Shown: positions 23,211 to 35,795, counted from the stretch's first letter. The stretch: DNA of 64,000 nucleotides from Corydoras sp. C115 (GCA_019802505.1 JAFMOC010000024.1:1371501-1435500), one strand, 5' to 3'. The notes: generated from the letters alone by a model not told the origin. Numbers and translations are program-made.

Positions 23211-23232
23211 ATACACACACACACACATACAC
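23172..23232. repeat. (AT)n(AC)n compound microsatellite
   Basis: TA repeat running into acacacatac and cacacacaca units. Confidence 0.95.
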
Positions 23233-24447
23233 CTTTTTTATTATTATTTTTTATTTTCAACCTAACAAAATATTTAAATATAAATCATCATCATCATCAT
23301 CATCATGCCATTGATTCAAGGTGAAATGTTAATGGAGGGATTTTCCATGACTATATTAATTAATACTGTCAGTGACCTACACTTTTAAAATATATGATGG
23401 TCACTATAGCAACCAGCTGTGCCAGCAGCTCATTACTCTAAACCTGCAACCGGCCTCAAAGTACAGTCTGCGGAGTGCGATTTGGATAAGTGTGACTCAT
23501 CTCTGTCCCAGCGCAGGAATGCACAGCTAACTAAAAGAACGAGTCCCAACATATATCCTGCACGCCCAATGCAGCTGACATTCTGCTAACCTACACACCA
23601 AGTCCACAGATATCACCCCCAACATGCTCACATTCTTGTCTCCATCTTCTACACATCCCTCAGCACAGCTCTGAGTACAAGACCTGCAGTTGGAAATAAA
23701 CCACATAAGGCCTAATATGTAAGTGAGGAACAAGGATGGCTTTAAGGTGTTAAATCACAAACTTAACTTACAACGCTATGACTACTGCAAAGTGAGAAAC
23801 CTCATGAGTGTTCACACAGAGGCTAATCAGCTGACTGTTGGTCAGTGTCATGGAAAAGTTACCTCAGAACAAGACACGAGTTAAATTGAAGTTAGTGGGA
23901 TTCAAATTGCTCATCTAATTCTTGTGCAGGAACATGTTCGAAGCAAACACGCAACAAGAGCTGGGTGACGGCAATTGAACATCTTAAATGGAATGTGTCC
24001 AGTTTTGCTTTTAGCCTGCCGAGACATGACGTGTCTCCGGGTAATAATTTTTAATGCTATGTTTTCAGGCACAAACTGCTTACAGCATTAATTTTAAATA
24101 CACGCTGTGCAGGAACGTGACAACTAAAGCAACATTAAGGGTATGGAGTATTAATTTGGTATTTTTCCATGCAATGAGCTATACATTAATGAAAAACCAA
24201 TCTCTTCCTCAGTGTATGCATGTAAATTTTGCCTCAAATTGGACAAGCTCTGTTTATTTGCTGTTGTAAATCGAAGAAATAATATGTTTTTTTTTTTAGG
24301 AATGCCCCCTAGTAATCGTGTAACCCCACTTAAGGTTTTATTAAAAAAAAAAAAAAAAAAAAAAAAAAGATCTAATTATTTATACGGCACAATGATGTTT
24401 TTAATGATGCTGTTTTTCTTGTTTTACTTTAACATGTTACTTTAGCT
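23233..24447. other. Unannotated intronic stretch
   Basis: (CAT)n at about 23285-23307 and a 28-nt A run at about 24341-24368. No gene recognised. Confidence 0.5.
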
Positions 24448-24513
24448 GTTTGATTGGCACCCTGTATTGGATGTATCTGCTCAGCACCCCTTTCAAGCGG
24501 AAGATAATGAATG
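24448..24513 (+). mobile_element. SINE-B tail fragment
   Basis: gattggcaccctgtattgga, tgtatctgctcagcaccc, then gcggaagataatgaatga. Confidence 0.8.
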
Positions 24514-25304
24514 ACTGTTACTTTTCCACAGCAAGACACCATAGAATGTTATTTAGTTTCATCAAGTCATCAAGTCAAACAACATTTTAATTCTATACCA
24601 GATTAAAGGCCATCAAACAAGAAGAGATTTACATCACATCTTGTCACTGTTGCAATACACAAACGACCAGCATTCAGTTTCCTTTAGGTTTACATATCTA
24701 TTTCAGCCTTCAAAAGCAATATTTGTTTGGATGTTATTAAACAGTATTGACACTTTGCCATTACACTTTGGCATTACCTCTAGTGTTAAATAAAATAAAC
24801 CAAAAAAACATTTTAAACCAGCTCTGTATTGACCAAGGCCTGTGATGTTTCCTGCAAACACTGTAAACATTAATTTACGTGTAATTGGTTGCTTTTTGTT
24901 GGGGTTTTTTCCCCCCTTCAACTGCCTGAGAGGGGAAAAAACAAAACAAAAATACATGGTGATGAGACATGAGCCGCTTCTTGATGTTTGTGAAGAGTAA
25001 ATAAACATCCACAGGAGTGACAAAGTATGTAAAATTTCATGGTAATCGAAGAAACGGGGGGTGGATTTGTACAGGGTAACACACACACACACACACACAC
25101 AAGTGCACACTTTAGCCCTTATTTATAAGAAGATAAATTCACAGGTTTGTGTCATCACTATCAACAAAATCCAACTGTGGCTTGACCTCCAAAACATATC
25201 CCACTTTATGCAACTTTAAAATTAGAAGTAAATAGCAATATATAAGAAACAAGCAGGCAACATTTTAAATAAATCATTGAATCATGTACAGAAACAATAC
25301 TTGT
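24514..25304. other. Unannotated intronic stretch
   Basis: (AC)n at 25080-25101; the 135-codon minus-strand frame crossing it (24703-25110) has no recognised domain. Confidence 0.5.
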
Positions 25305-25400
25305 GCGTGTGGTAGCTAATTATGCAAGTTATTGGGCTATCAACCCGAATGTTTTCAATTTAAATCCCAGGTCCACTGAATTTACCAACATGAGTCCTTC
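25305..25400 (+). mobile_element. SINE-A 5' fragment
   Basis: ttattgggctatcaacccga, then atttaaatcccaggtccact: the tRNA-like half only, diverged. Confidence 0.75.
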
Positions 25401-25516
25401 GAACCAGTTCTTCTACAACTGTCCGGAATGCAGTGCCAGGTGCTTGATTTTTTACACCTCTAGCAATAGAGCTGAATGAAACACAGGAAGTAGTAATTGA
25501 CACTTTTGAATTAAGA

Positions 25517-26330
25517 ACCGTATTTTCCGGACTATAAGGCACACCTTAAAGCCTAAAAATTTTCCCAGAAATCGGATGTGCGCCTTATAATCCGGTGCGC
25601 CTTATACGTGTACTGAGTTTCAAAATCTATAAACGTATTGTTGTGAGACCGGGTGGTTTTTTCCACACATCACCGCCCCTGCTGATCTGTGACTCCATGT
25701 GTGCTCATCTCACAGACAACGTGAAAAGCCGAGTGAAGAAAATTAATTCGGAGCTTGCCGTCATTCCGGGAGGATTAAATAAAGAACTCCAACCGCTGGA
25801 CATTGGCGTAAACGGGGCGTTTAAAGTAAAGTTGCGGGCGGCGTGGGAGCGATGGATGATGGACGGTGAACACACATTTACTAAAACTCGGAGGCAGCGG
25901 CGGGCGAGTTACGCCACCGTCTGTGAATGGATTGTGGACGCCTGGCTGAGGTTTCTGCTGTAACTGTTGTCCGAGCTTTCGCGAAAGCCGGCATCGTTGC
26001 TGAACAGCTGCCTGGCGACGAGACTGACTCAGACATTGATGAGGGGGAACCCGGAGCGCTCGATAGTGAAATTGCGCAACTTTTTAATTCAGTCACAGAA
26101 GACTTTGATGGATTTGTAGGAGAAGAGTGATTAAAAATAATGTGTGTTTTGTCAAGTTTTGTCAATTATAAATCACCGATTTGCATCCTTTACTTTTCTT
26201 GTAGATTGTATGTTTTAGCAAGTGCCTTATAATACGGTGCCGTACAGAATAATTACCATACAGAAATAGAGTCCGTAATTGAGACTGCGCCTTATAATAC
26301 GGTGCGCCTTATGGTCCGGAAAATATGGTA
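25517..26330 (+). mobile_element. pogo/Tigger-like DNA transposon remnant
   Basis: Terminal inverted repeats begin tattttccggactataaggc on the left and end gccttatggtccggaaaata on the right, with further cgccttataat repeats inside each end. Between them, 25675-26130 encodes the C-terminal part of a pogo-family DDE transposase: LLICDSMCAHLTDNVK (second catalytic Asp), then VIPGGLNKELQPLDIGVNGAFK-type sequence (third Asp), then an acidic tail ending VGEE and TGA. The N-terminal DNA-binding half is absent and a frameshift near 25950 breaks the frame. Non-functional internal-deletion derivative. Confidence 0.9.
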
Positions 26331-26679
26331 CATTTGACTTGATTTAATAGATAATATGTTTTTACACTTTAAATTGTGTTCCATGTTTGACCCCTTTAGA
26401 AGAAGGCAAAGTTATCTCACAGAATGCTTAAAAAAACAAGCCTTACAGGATGTGAACATGTAGTGGTCTTAATCCTAAGAGGATCATGTTTCTAAAAAAA
26501 GTTCCCAAATAAATAAATGTCAGATTTTGACTGGACCGAAGTGTAACATGGAATGTCATTAATACGAAAATTAATACATTTAAAAACTTGAGCCAAGTAA
26601 TTGTTCCACATAACAAGACCAATCCCTCCAACATCATTTACATGTTACAAGTTTTAATGTGAAACTAGATATACATATA
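26331..26679. other. Unannotated intronic stretch
   Basis: Nothing recognised. Confidence 0.5.
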
Positions 26680-26735
26680 TGTCCCAGTGCCCGAACAGTT
26701 TTTCCCTGGATAGGCATGATGAATACCCCCTCAGC
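26680..26735 (+). mobile_element. SINE-B small fragment
   Basis: tgtcccagtgcccgaacag, tttccctggataggcatg: about 50 bp of the 3' half. Confidence 0.65.
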
Positions 26736-26799
26736 AAAAATAGTATAGAATTAAGCAGTAATGATATGAGATTTGATTAGTCATTTTATTATACAGCAA

Positions 26800-27250
26800 A
26801 TTGTTTCGATGCCGCAATCTGATTGGCCGAGTCATTTGTCCAGCAGTGAAATTATTGACAATAACACACACCTCTGAATGCTTCACATTCATATCAATGG
26901 GTGATGTACGATACTCCTTTTCCCGATTTTTTTATAAACTGTGTTCTGTAATCTGGCCACTAGAAGGCAGTTCTGATTGTTTGAGAAACCGGAATCCTGA
27001 TACTCTGGGACGGTGTTCACTTAAAAAACTGGATTTCGCTTTGAAGAAACGCGTTTATGAAACAAGCCGTATTTGCTTTTTTTTTTTTGTATTATTATAG
27101 TGTGTTTGTTGCCATTGTTAAAAAAGCAATATGGCACCAAGGTTGTGTACTGTCTTATTGTGAAAAAATTCACGGGAAAGAGGTTCAAATGTACACTGCT
27201 TTGCATCGTGCCTAACGCCACCGCTTTCCCATGAACTATTCACAATATTC
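26800..27250 (+). repeat. Dispersed repeat family F copy
   Basis: ctgattggccgagtcatttg at the start, taaaaaactggatttcgctt, ttattatagtgtgtttgttg, aaaaagcaatatggcacc and aattcacgggaaagagg: the same order as at 14645-15135. Confidence 0.65.
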
Positions 27251-27279
27251 TTGCCTCCTTCAGGCTTTGTGTTTTAATT

Positions 27280-27395
<116 letters not shown>

Positions 27396-28439
27396 ACATT
27401 TTTCTCCATTTACTTTTAATTCTGTTTAAAAGGCCATTTCTCTCATGGATTTCATTCTCACTGTTGCTACTCCAAATGCTATTTAAAAAACAGCCATGTG
27501 CTACTACGATCACCAACCACTTTTTACCTCCACCAAGCCATAAAATCAGTTATTTCCTGTCAGGGTTTCTGTGATAGCACCTTCAAAGTTAATGTAGAGA
27601 TGGCTGTTGCCATATCTTTCAAGTAGTCAGCCACTGGGCAGGCATGTCAAAGCACAGGTCTATCTGCAGTAGTGCTAACTTATGGACTGCTGCAACAATC
27701 CCCCATCTAACATCTCAGCTGGATAGGGACCGTCTTAAGAAGGTGGTATGAGGTGTCTACAGGGTGGTTAATATAACAGGACACAAATTAAATGTAACAT
27801 CTGAAGCAACCTGGTGTGGCAGGCATCTAAATGATCAATTAATGCATGTGTGTGTAAAAACTGACTTATAACTTAAGCGCATAACTTAAATCCAGAGCCT
27901 CAGCAACAACGAAATGAACACATTCGGACAATTAAATATCTGATCTGAACCTAAAACAAAACTTAAAAAAAAGTTAAACCCTGACATTGAGCAGTCCTCA
28001 CAAAATAACAGTGTTTTGACTAAAAGACTTTCAAACAAGGTCAGTATGCACGTATGTATGCACAGTCAGTATGCACAGTTTCACGTATCTGTTGATATTC
28101 TTCTAACAAGCATATTGATTTTTCCAATACTGTAGTGTGTAGGTCAAGTTCAAGTGATTTTATGTTTCATTCCAACAATATACAAATGGTGTACAGTATA
28201 CAGAGGAATGAAACAAGGTTCGCCAGGAACAAGGTGCTAGACAGAAAAGCAAACTGCAAAACCCAACAAAGTTTACGTGTGCAAATAGCCTGTGCAAAAC
28301 CAACTTACGATAAATTCAAGACAACATACATTCAAGTAATGGAATGGAACAGTGCAGATGGCAAAGGTGCAAAAATATGTCAGAGGTTATAAATGCAAAC
28401 AGCATATTTTCAGCAGCAATTGTTGATAAATGTAAACAA
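27396..28439. other. Unannotated intronic stretch
   Basis: Repeat-poor by eye; no exon recognised. Confidence 0.5.
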
Positions 28440-28945
28440 TTATAAAAATGTATTAACAGCAAATTTGTTCATCTTTGGTATCTGAATCTGTAAAGATGGA
28501 CTTTGTAGTTCTACAATTCCAGACTGTAATCCATCTGTTTGTGGACTACAGTACATACTGTGTGTACATCCCCTTTACTATGTTCTCTAATGGTTAGGAC
28601 CCTAATAGTATCACCACAGAGCATGGAATATTTGCTTGGTGCATTATTTTTAATTCACTGAGGTGATTAAATGAAACAACAGCAGCACTGCTACACTAAA
28701 CCCCCCCTCACAAAATCAGGGTCACTGCAGAACTTACAATAAACAATCCACCACCCAAATTATACCTGTTCTGTGATGGTCCTGGCCAATAAATAGAGAA
28801 CAGGGAACCAACAGGGTCTAACCAAGAAATGAAAAACAGATATACTACAGTCTGTAACAGTAAAACTACAAATTCCATCTATATGGTAAGTGGAGGAAAT
28901 AGATACTGTAATAGCACAAGAAGGAGGTATGTTCAATTGTCATGT
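28440..28945 (+). mobile_element. Long-TIR MITE copy
   Basis: Left arm ggactttgtagttctacaat, tccatctgtttgtggactac; right arm accaacagggtctaacca, actacaaattccatctatat, atggtaagtggagg. Inverted arms and a shared centre with 4515-5040, in the opposite orientation. Confidence 0.75.
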
Positions 28946-31900
28946 TTTTGACTGTTCTGTACTGAAAGATGTGCCAGGACACTAACACAACACAAAAGAA
29001 AGGGGTTTGCATGCAATGACTACATCCCGACCTACACATTTCTATACTTGGGCATCAAGATGAAAACTGTCACACAAATCCTAACTTGTTCCTTTAAGAC
29101 ACTACCCAGAGAGGCAAATTTAGGACAAATCTACCCCAACAGAAAAAAAGAGAACAGAGAGGTAATTGAGATGAGATGTACAGCATCTGTGGGCTCTCTC
29201 CTCTATTGAGCTGACAGGAAGTGAAGTGAACTCCGAGGACAGAGTCACTCTGTTTCTCACCATGAATTGACATCACAGCTTCCATTCTAATGGTCTGCAA
29301 TGTAAAAATAAGTTGCAGAGTGTTTGGCAGGAATTGTGCAGTCATGCCCAAAATCATTTGCCATTGTATTTTACATTAATTTAATTTGATCTGGATTTAG
29401 TTCCAAACAAGAGAGGCATACAGTCATGCATACAGAACTAAAACACTGGCATCCCTGCACTTACAAATTAATGATTTGCTAGTAGCACAAAGCACAAATA
29501 AAACAAAATAAAATAAATTTGTTCTCATTCCACGAAAAAAAAAAAAAAAAAAAAAAAAACATCTGAATGGACCTGGACAAAATCAAAGGCATATTTCTGA
29601 AATTGTAATAATATTTAAATACTTTTGATTTTGTATTTGTGGCAAAAATGTGATACATCATGTTCAATTAAGTCTGAAACTTATGCAATGCCACAAAATT
29701 GAGCCAATAAAATAGCAATCCACCAAAGCCAAACCACACCTGGCTCTTAAAGAAAAAGCAAGTGACACGCTGATTGGTTTATTGCAATACGCTCTCTGGT
29801 CTTTCAGTGCTCGCAAGGTGAATGTTTCATTTACCTTGCGATACCGAATCTGGTTGGTAATTCTGGGGTGGTCCTGACTACTTCACAAATAAAGAGGACT
29901 AACAAAATATAAAGAAAATCAGGTGAACTGCAGTCTGTAATTGTAGAATTATATGTATCTACAGAGCATGTAAAGTAGATGAGCACAGAAATAAAAAGGT
30001 GTAGCTAATAAAATAGCCATGGTAAGTGTCAGTGACCAAATATGTGGACACTTAACTCATTATGCCTTGCAAGAGACATTTCAAGTAGCACTAATACAAA
30101 TGAAAAACTACACGATTACAGAAATAAGGATTTGTGTCCCATAAAGTACAACATAGGTGTCTAGCTATGTTTTTTAAACCAAATATTCAGTAACTGAATT
30201 AAAAATACAAAAACTGAAAGATTTTCCAAACAATAACATGTCTAATGATACTTTGTCAAATTTAACGAATTATTTTAACATTTTTTCTTCTTATTTACAG
30301 TATATGTATGTATATGTAGGGACCAATTCCTTTTTCACATGTAATTGTGGGGACAGTAGGCTGTAATGTATATCCTTCAGTTTCAAATTAAATCATATTG
30401 TATGTGTAAAGTTATGATTATGTTATGATAACGTCCCTTACTGTCTCTGGCACCTGTTGTAGTAACACTAGTTATTTTGATCAATGTAATCAGCACAGTT
30501 GAACATTTTTAAACAAAAACATTATTTTTGTACTGTAATTTGTTTTCTAGTCATTGATATTGAAATTAATTTATTTTTGGAATGTTAAGAGAAGAGATAA
30601 CCACATACAGCAAACTTTAAACAACCAAGCAGTCTAGAACCAAAAATATTCAAATTGCAGCAGCTGCAGCAGACCACTGGTCTCACAATGTCTCTATATG
30701 CTATCTGTTTTTGCCTTTATTTATCAACTGTATCAATATAACCTCTCTTAGAAGTTAACAGACTATGCTATACCTAACTAGTAGAGAAACATGAACTTTT
30801 TACCCATTTGCTTTATTATACTGGATCTGTTAAATAAGTTAAGCAAAGGTATGGGAGTATATATAGAAAAATCCAAACCATATGGTTGAATTGCAGCTAG
30901 TTAAGCAAGGGAACAACAATAAACCTCAGCATTACTACAAAGTGGGACATTTTTACTCTGAGGTCTCTAGGGCTTTCAGTTGTCCACAGAGCATGTAAGA
31001 AAAGCAGGGCAAGGCAGAGCATATAGTTAAAGCTAAAAAGCCTTGATTAAATAGACAAACAGTTGCTTTAATTCAGAAACTATTAATTTTAACTGCAGAC
31101 ACTTGGCTTCCCGTCAGTCAGGTGCCCTTGAAAATCACAGAGCTAATTAGCGTCACACCAAAAGTGGGCCAGTGTGACAGAAAATGATGGGTTCCTCAAA
31201 CAGACAGCAAAGGTGTGCAGTGTAATGTGTTTTCAAGCAGCAGTAGCTTAAATTTTCACTTTTACTCAAATTTGTTTTAAAATGCAGGCCAAATTGTGGG
31301 TTGTGATGGTAACCTTTAAATATGAAACCCACGTGTGCACTACACAGTGGAAGACCATTTTGTACAAAAAAATGCAATTTATCACCCACATCCTTCCATG
31401 ATTGAACAGAATTAAAAAAGAATCCTGAAAACAAACTTCAGCATTAAAAATACACAAAACCTCAGGAGAACCTTAAACATTGTAACAGATCACAGGAACA
31501 GCTTTTAAAAGTGTTTCATCAAAAACTGGTTAGTAAAACTGGTTAATAAACTACTTTCAGCCCATCTCACAGCCTTCCTATTGGAATGTAAGTCTCCGGT
31601 TTTCCTTTCATAACATCACAAAAATATGAATCTGGAAAGATCAAGCAACATATAAACAGCAAACCGGCTTTCCAGCTAATTTGGGGAAACAACAAAGTAA
31701 TTGATCACACAGTCTAGTGCATTAGTCCACACGGACAGAGAGTTCCAGTGTGCTCCAGACAAAGACTCCAGCACACTGGCACACTACCAAATTAACAGGA
31801 TTCTTGCCTTCAAGAGCTGCTTTTCCAGTGATCTCATTTAAAGGCTGGTGTAAACATGCGCAGCTTTCATTCTGAAGCATTCACAGAATTCCAAGCAGCA

Positions 31901-32798
31901 TTAAGTCCACTTAATGCTGTTAGCTCCCCTCTCCAGTGGTCTGCAAGCTTGTGATGAAAAGGTCTAACATGCAGCAATGTTAACGCATACAAAAATATTT
32001 ATATAATAGCTACAGGTTACATATAAAGCATTATAATATAGGTGTTTGACTAGTTTTAAGGAGAAACATCAGTGACCTACAAAGAGCTCCAACATGCCTG
32101 ACTAGAAACCTGGACTTTATTATCATTACCTTACCTTAAAAACACACAAAATCCAAAACCATACTGCTAGTAGAAGGACAGTTTGTGGGCTGACTTAAGT
32201 TAATGCCAACGATTTTGTAATTAAGTACCCAATCAGCTAATAAAGGTAAAAAATTCTAAAGTTTGGGCTGAGCCTGAAAAGCATCAACAACTCTTGTTCT
32301 GATGTTTTCCAAAATAGTCTTTGTTCTTGATATGGAACACTTCACAAGCATGTCGTGGATGGATGGATCCCTATTCTGTCAGCCCACTGATTTAAAACTA
32401 CTCGCATTCCACACTCATATTACATGGGCTACTTTTGCCACTTACAAATATGTCATATTGGGACATCTTCCTCAATAAATAAATAGCCAGGTTTAAATAT
32501 TTGTATATTTATTGAATTGGGTTCTCTTTGTTTACTTTTTGGACGAAAGTAAAGATGAAAGTTTCAAATAAAAACTTTTAAACACATATGTATTTTTTAA
32601 ACATGTTTACATTTTTGGATAAATGTATCTGCACCAAAGGCTGATTTGCTGAGAAAGCGTGTTTTGTCCTTAAATGTCCCATCAAATTTGATCACCACCA
32701 TAATCAAAGAAATAAACATAAAATAAAAGAAATCAATTTGGCCTTCACCTGGGTTTTTTTATTTACTTAATTATTTTTTTTAATGGATTGACTAACTG
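28946..32798. other. SINE-B-free intronic block, 3.8 kb
   Basis: Apart from a 25-nt A run (about 29535-29559), a family G fragment (29700-29830) and a diverged MITE piece (29880-30010) I recognise no repeats here, in contrast to the flanks. No coding frame with splice signals seen. Confidence 0.5.
29700..29830 (+). repeat. Dispersed repeat family G copy
   Basis: aaaatagcaatccaccaaag, cacctggctcttaaagaa and aagtgacacgctgattggtt match 21690-21785. Class unknown. Confidence 0.5.
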
Positions 32799-33056
32799 GG
32801 CGGCACAGTGGCTTAGTGGTTAGTACGTCCGCCACTCAGCGCTGGATTGAATCCTGATCTTTGTGGAGTTTCCATATTCTCTCCGTGTCCATGTGGGTTT
32901 CCTCCCACCGTCCAAAAAACCTGAATTGACTGTAAATTTTCTGCTTCAAACTGTACCCATGTGAAGTACCCATATATAGTGTGTGTGCACGCATGCACTT
33001 GTGTGTGAGTGAGTGTGTGCCCTGCGCAGTAACTTTCTCCCCTGGATGCGGGCTGC
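32799..33056 (+). mobile_element. SINE-B copy, 3' truncated
   Basis: ggcggcacagtggcttagtg head to ctcccctggatgcggg, where a second copy begins directly. Confidence 0.92.
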
Positions 33057-33312
33057 ACAATGGCTTAGTGGTTAGCATGCTCACAGACCTGGGGATTTCC
33101 AGCTGGCGACTGGGTTCGAACCCCAATCCAGGTGGAGTTTCCACGTTCCCCCTGTGTCCGCTCAACGCTCAACTCAACGCCCCAAATTGCTCCATATAGA
33201 GTGTGTCTGATGTGAGTAAGTGTGTGCCCAACAGTAGATTGGCACCCTGTTCTGGGTGTACCTGTCCAGCGCCAAAAACATTCTACCCTGAATGGGCATG
33301 GGGAACCCCCAA
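33057..33312 (+). mobile_element. SINE-B copy, abutting the previous one
   Basis: Head ctgcacaatggcttagtggt, B box ggttcgaacccc, end gaatgggcatggggaacccc. No TGAA tail. Confidence 0.92.
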
Positions 33313-33375
33313 TGCACACATGTTTAAATGCACAATGCACACATGTTTAAAACTTTACCTTAAATGCAATTGCAT

Positions 33376-33717
33376 GGCGGCACAGTGGCTTAGTGGTTAG
33401 CACGTTCGCCTCTCAGCGCTAGGGATTCCCGGTTTGAATCCCCATCTGGGTGGGGTTTCCATGTTCTCCCCGTGTCTGCGTGGGTTTCCTCCGGGTTCTC
33501 CGGTTTCCTCCCACAGTCCAAAAACATGGATCAAGTCAATTGAATTCTCAAAAATTGCCCCATCTAGAGTGTGTCTGTGTGAGTGAGTGTGTGTCCAGCG
33601 ATGGATTGGCGCCCTGTCCTGGGTGTATCTGCCCAGCGCCCGAGATGTTCACCCCTGGATGGGCATGGGGAACCCCACCGCGACCCTACTAGAGGATAAA
33701 GCGGAAGATAATGAATG
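33376..33717 (+). mobile_element. SINE-B copy, full length, young
   Basis: Near-consensus throughout, with an exact 13-bp target duplication aatgcaattgcat (33363-33375 and 33718-33730). Confidence 0.97.
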
Positions 33718-33730
33718 AATGCAATTGCAT

Positions 33731-34059
33731 AAAAGCACAAGATCAACAGAGCTGTTTCCTTCCAACTTTCTAGTTGCTTTGTTCTTTTCCAAAGATGCAA
33801 AACCTCTGAAGCAGTGATTCATAATCAGGTTCTACCTTCTGTGAGTGAGTGAGGTGTGCTTCCTCAGCAGCTCCTTCCTCAGTGTGGCAGCTCAGGTCGT
33901 TAGAAAAGTACAAACAGACTCTGCTTTTGGATTCCACACTCTCAAAAACAACACCGGTGTCAAAATGTCCGAGGTTATCATAAGGTTGAGTTTATTTTGA
34001 GTGAGTTTTGAGTCATTATTTTGAGTGGGAGAACGAACCCTAACGTCTCGCACATGACT

Positions 34060-34061
<2 letters not shown>
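33731..34061. other. Unique sequence flanking the CpG-rich block
   Basis: No repeat recognised; may be the proximal part of the first intron of the candidate src transcript. Confidence 0.45.

Positions 34062-34101
<40 letters not shown>
34062..34101. repeat. (GA)n microsatellite
   Basis: Twenty GA units without interruption. Confidence 0.98.
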
Positions 34102-34108
<7 letters not shown>

Positions 34109-34139
34109 TTGTAAGTCAGCAGCACTACGCTGGTTAATC

Positions 34140-34690
34140 AGGACAGTGGGATAGTTAGTTAGTTAGTGGTGCGAAGAACTCGGTGAAGCTTTTAACTGCA
34201 ATCGTTATAACGACTGGAAAACATCAAAGGCTCGCGTCCTACAAACCGCGCTCAGCCTTTTAACTGCGATTCAACTTCATTTAACGAGATCGGTGCGCAC
34301 GGGGTTTAGATTACCGTGATTTGAAGGTTTTTGGGAAGTAACCAAACGAACACGAAGCTTGTCCGAATGCCATACAACCGAAATGAGGATTCAAACCGAG
34401 GCACGGCGTTGCGATGTTCCACATGCACAGGGAGAATTATCACAGCGCACAGCTTTACTTACCCGGCGTGCCTTCTTCAATTCAACGCGCCGCGTTTTAC
34501 TTTCCGTAGTGCAGGGAAGCCGCGAAGTCAAAGCTCCATGATGAAAAAGGCACAGTATAGAAGATTAATAAACGAAGCTGAAACTGAGCGATACGCGAGA
34601 GCTGCCGTGAGCCTCGGTCGGTGCAGGACGGGGCGGGTTAGTGAGGTCATTACTAAACCCTGACAAGTCACACGACGGCAACTGCATCCT
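34140..34690 (-). promoter_or_regulatory. CpG-island-like promoter region, probably src
   Basis: This is the only repeat-free, clearly CpG-rich block in the window (many cg dinucleotides, for example in aacgcgccgcg and gatacgcgag), in an otherwise AT-rich background. It includes a GC-box-like cccgcccc on the minus strand near 34630 and no obvious TATA box. Unmethylated CpG islands of this kind usually mark vertebrate promoters. A pure GA tract (34062-34101) sits just on its low-coordinate side. Confidence 0.55.
34463..34640 (-). other. src: Candidate 5' non-coding exon of src
   Basis: On the minus strand this CpG-rich stretch ends in a consensus donor, gg|gtaagt (GT at 34462-34461). No long coding frame runs into it. 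The start-codon exon of src needs an upstream non-coding exon on this strand, and this is the only CpG-rich, donor-bearing sequence between it and kcng1. Read 5' to 3' it contains a very short upstream frame, ATG GAG CTT TGA. The 5' end is not defined; 34640 is an estimate. It could instead be the promoter of an unrelated transcript. Assignment to src is inference from strand, position and splice logic. Confidence 0.5.
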
Positions 34691-35040
34691 AATTAGGACT
34701 CTTTTTATATATACGAATACGCTTTGCTGAAAATATCCTAAGCCAACGATAACCTGGTGTTTATATCGTTTAGCTTGGGATTACGATATGTTTGATAGAA
34801 AAAAAAATGTTATTGATGGGGCTCAACGAGTCAGTATGAGAGCTCAGTTCCAGGTCTGTCCAGCAGGGGGAGCGGTGACCTAGTGATTGAGTAGCAGTGA
34901 GAACAACTTCACATTTTACAGAACCAGGCAAAAGGCTTTCTATCCTTTAATGCAATTATGCAGATTTAAAACATTATTTGTTCACAATAATGGACACTTT
35001 ATATCGCAAAATAAAGTTAAGAATATAATATTACAAATGA
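34691..35040. other. Upstream flank of the CpG-rich block
   Basis: No gene or repeat recognised. Confidence 0.45.
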
Positions 35041-35335
35041 CATGGTGGATTCCAGGTTTGAATCCCGATCTGGGTGGAGTTTCTCCCTGTGGGTTTCCTC
35101 CTGGTTCTCCGATTTCCTCCACAGTCCAAAAACACGGATTCAAAGTAAATTGAATGCTCTAAATTGCCCCATATAGTGTGTGTTTGTGTGTCTGTGAGTG
35201 TGCCCAGCTATAGATTGGCATCCTGTGCTGGGTGTATCTTCTCAGCGCCCAAAACATTCTTCCTTGGATGGGCATGGAGACATGGCTGACCCTAGTACAG
35301 GATTAATCAGAAGATAATGAATGAATAAACAAATG
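35041..35335 (+). mobile_element. SINE-B copy, lacks head
   Basis: Starts near the B box (ggtttgaatcccg) and runs to gataatgaatgaataaac. Confidence 0.9.
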
Positions 35336-35482
35336 AATAATATTGCAATTGTAAAAAAAAATAATGATGTAAAAAAATTAATTATGTAAACTTTGATGCT
35401 TTTATCCTACCTGATGCTTCCACTTCATGACATTTTAAAAATATATAATAAATAAAGGGTTAACACAATGTATTACCACACT

Positions 35483-35795
35483 GCTTGGCCAAAAAAAAAG
35501 GTCACACACTCTAATATTTTGTTCAACCACCTTTAGCTTTGATAACAGCACACACTGTGGCATCATTTACCTAATCTTATATAATGTCGCAGCATTATCG
35601 TTATTATTTCTGTCCAGAGTTGCATTATTTTTTCCTTGGTCACATCTCTAATATTCTCAATGGGGTTCTGGTCAGAACTCTGTGGTAGCCAAACCATGTG
35701 TGAAAATGATGTCTCATGCTCCCTGAACCATTCTTTCATAATTTGAGCCACATGAATCCTGGCATTGTCATCATGTTTTTAAAAGTATGCATTTC
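35483..35795 (-). mobile_element. Tc1-like transposon remnant
   Basis: Left end ctgcttggccaaaaaaaaag, then ctttagctttgataacagc. On the minus strand it encodes a transposase C-terminal piece, MKEWFREHETSFSHMVW, then QNPIEN around the third catalytic residue. 5' part missing. Inactive. Confidence 0.88.

Noticed and set aside
24703..25110. 135-codon minus-strand frame
   Set aside because: Starts in a CA repeat and has no conserved motif.
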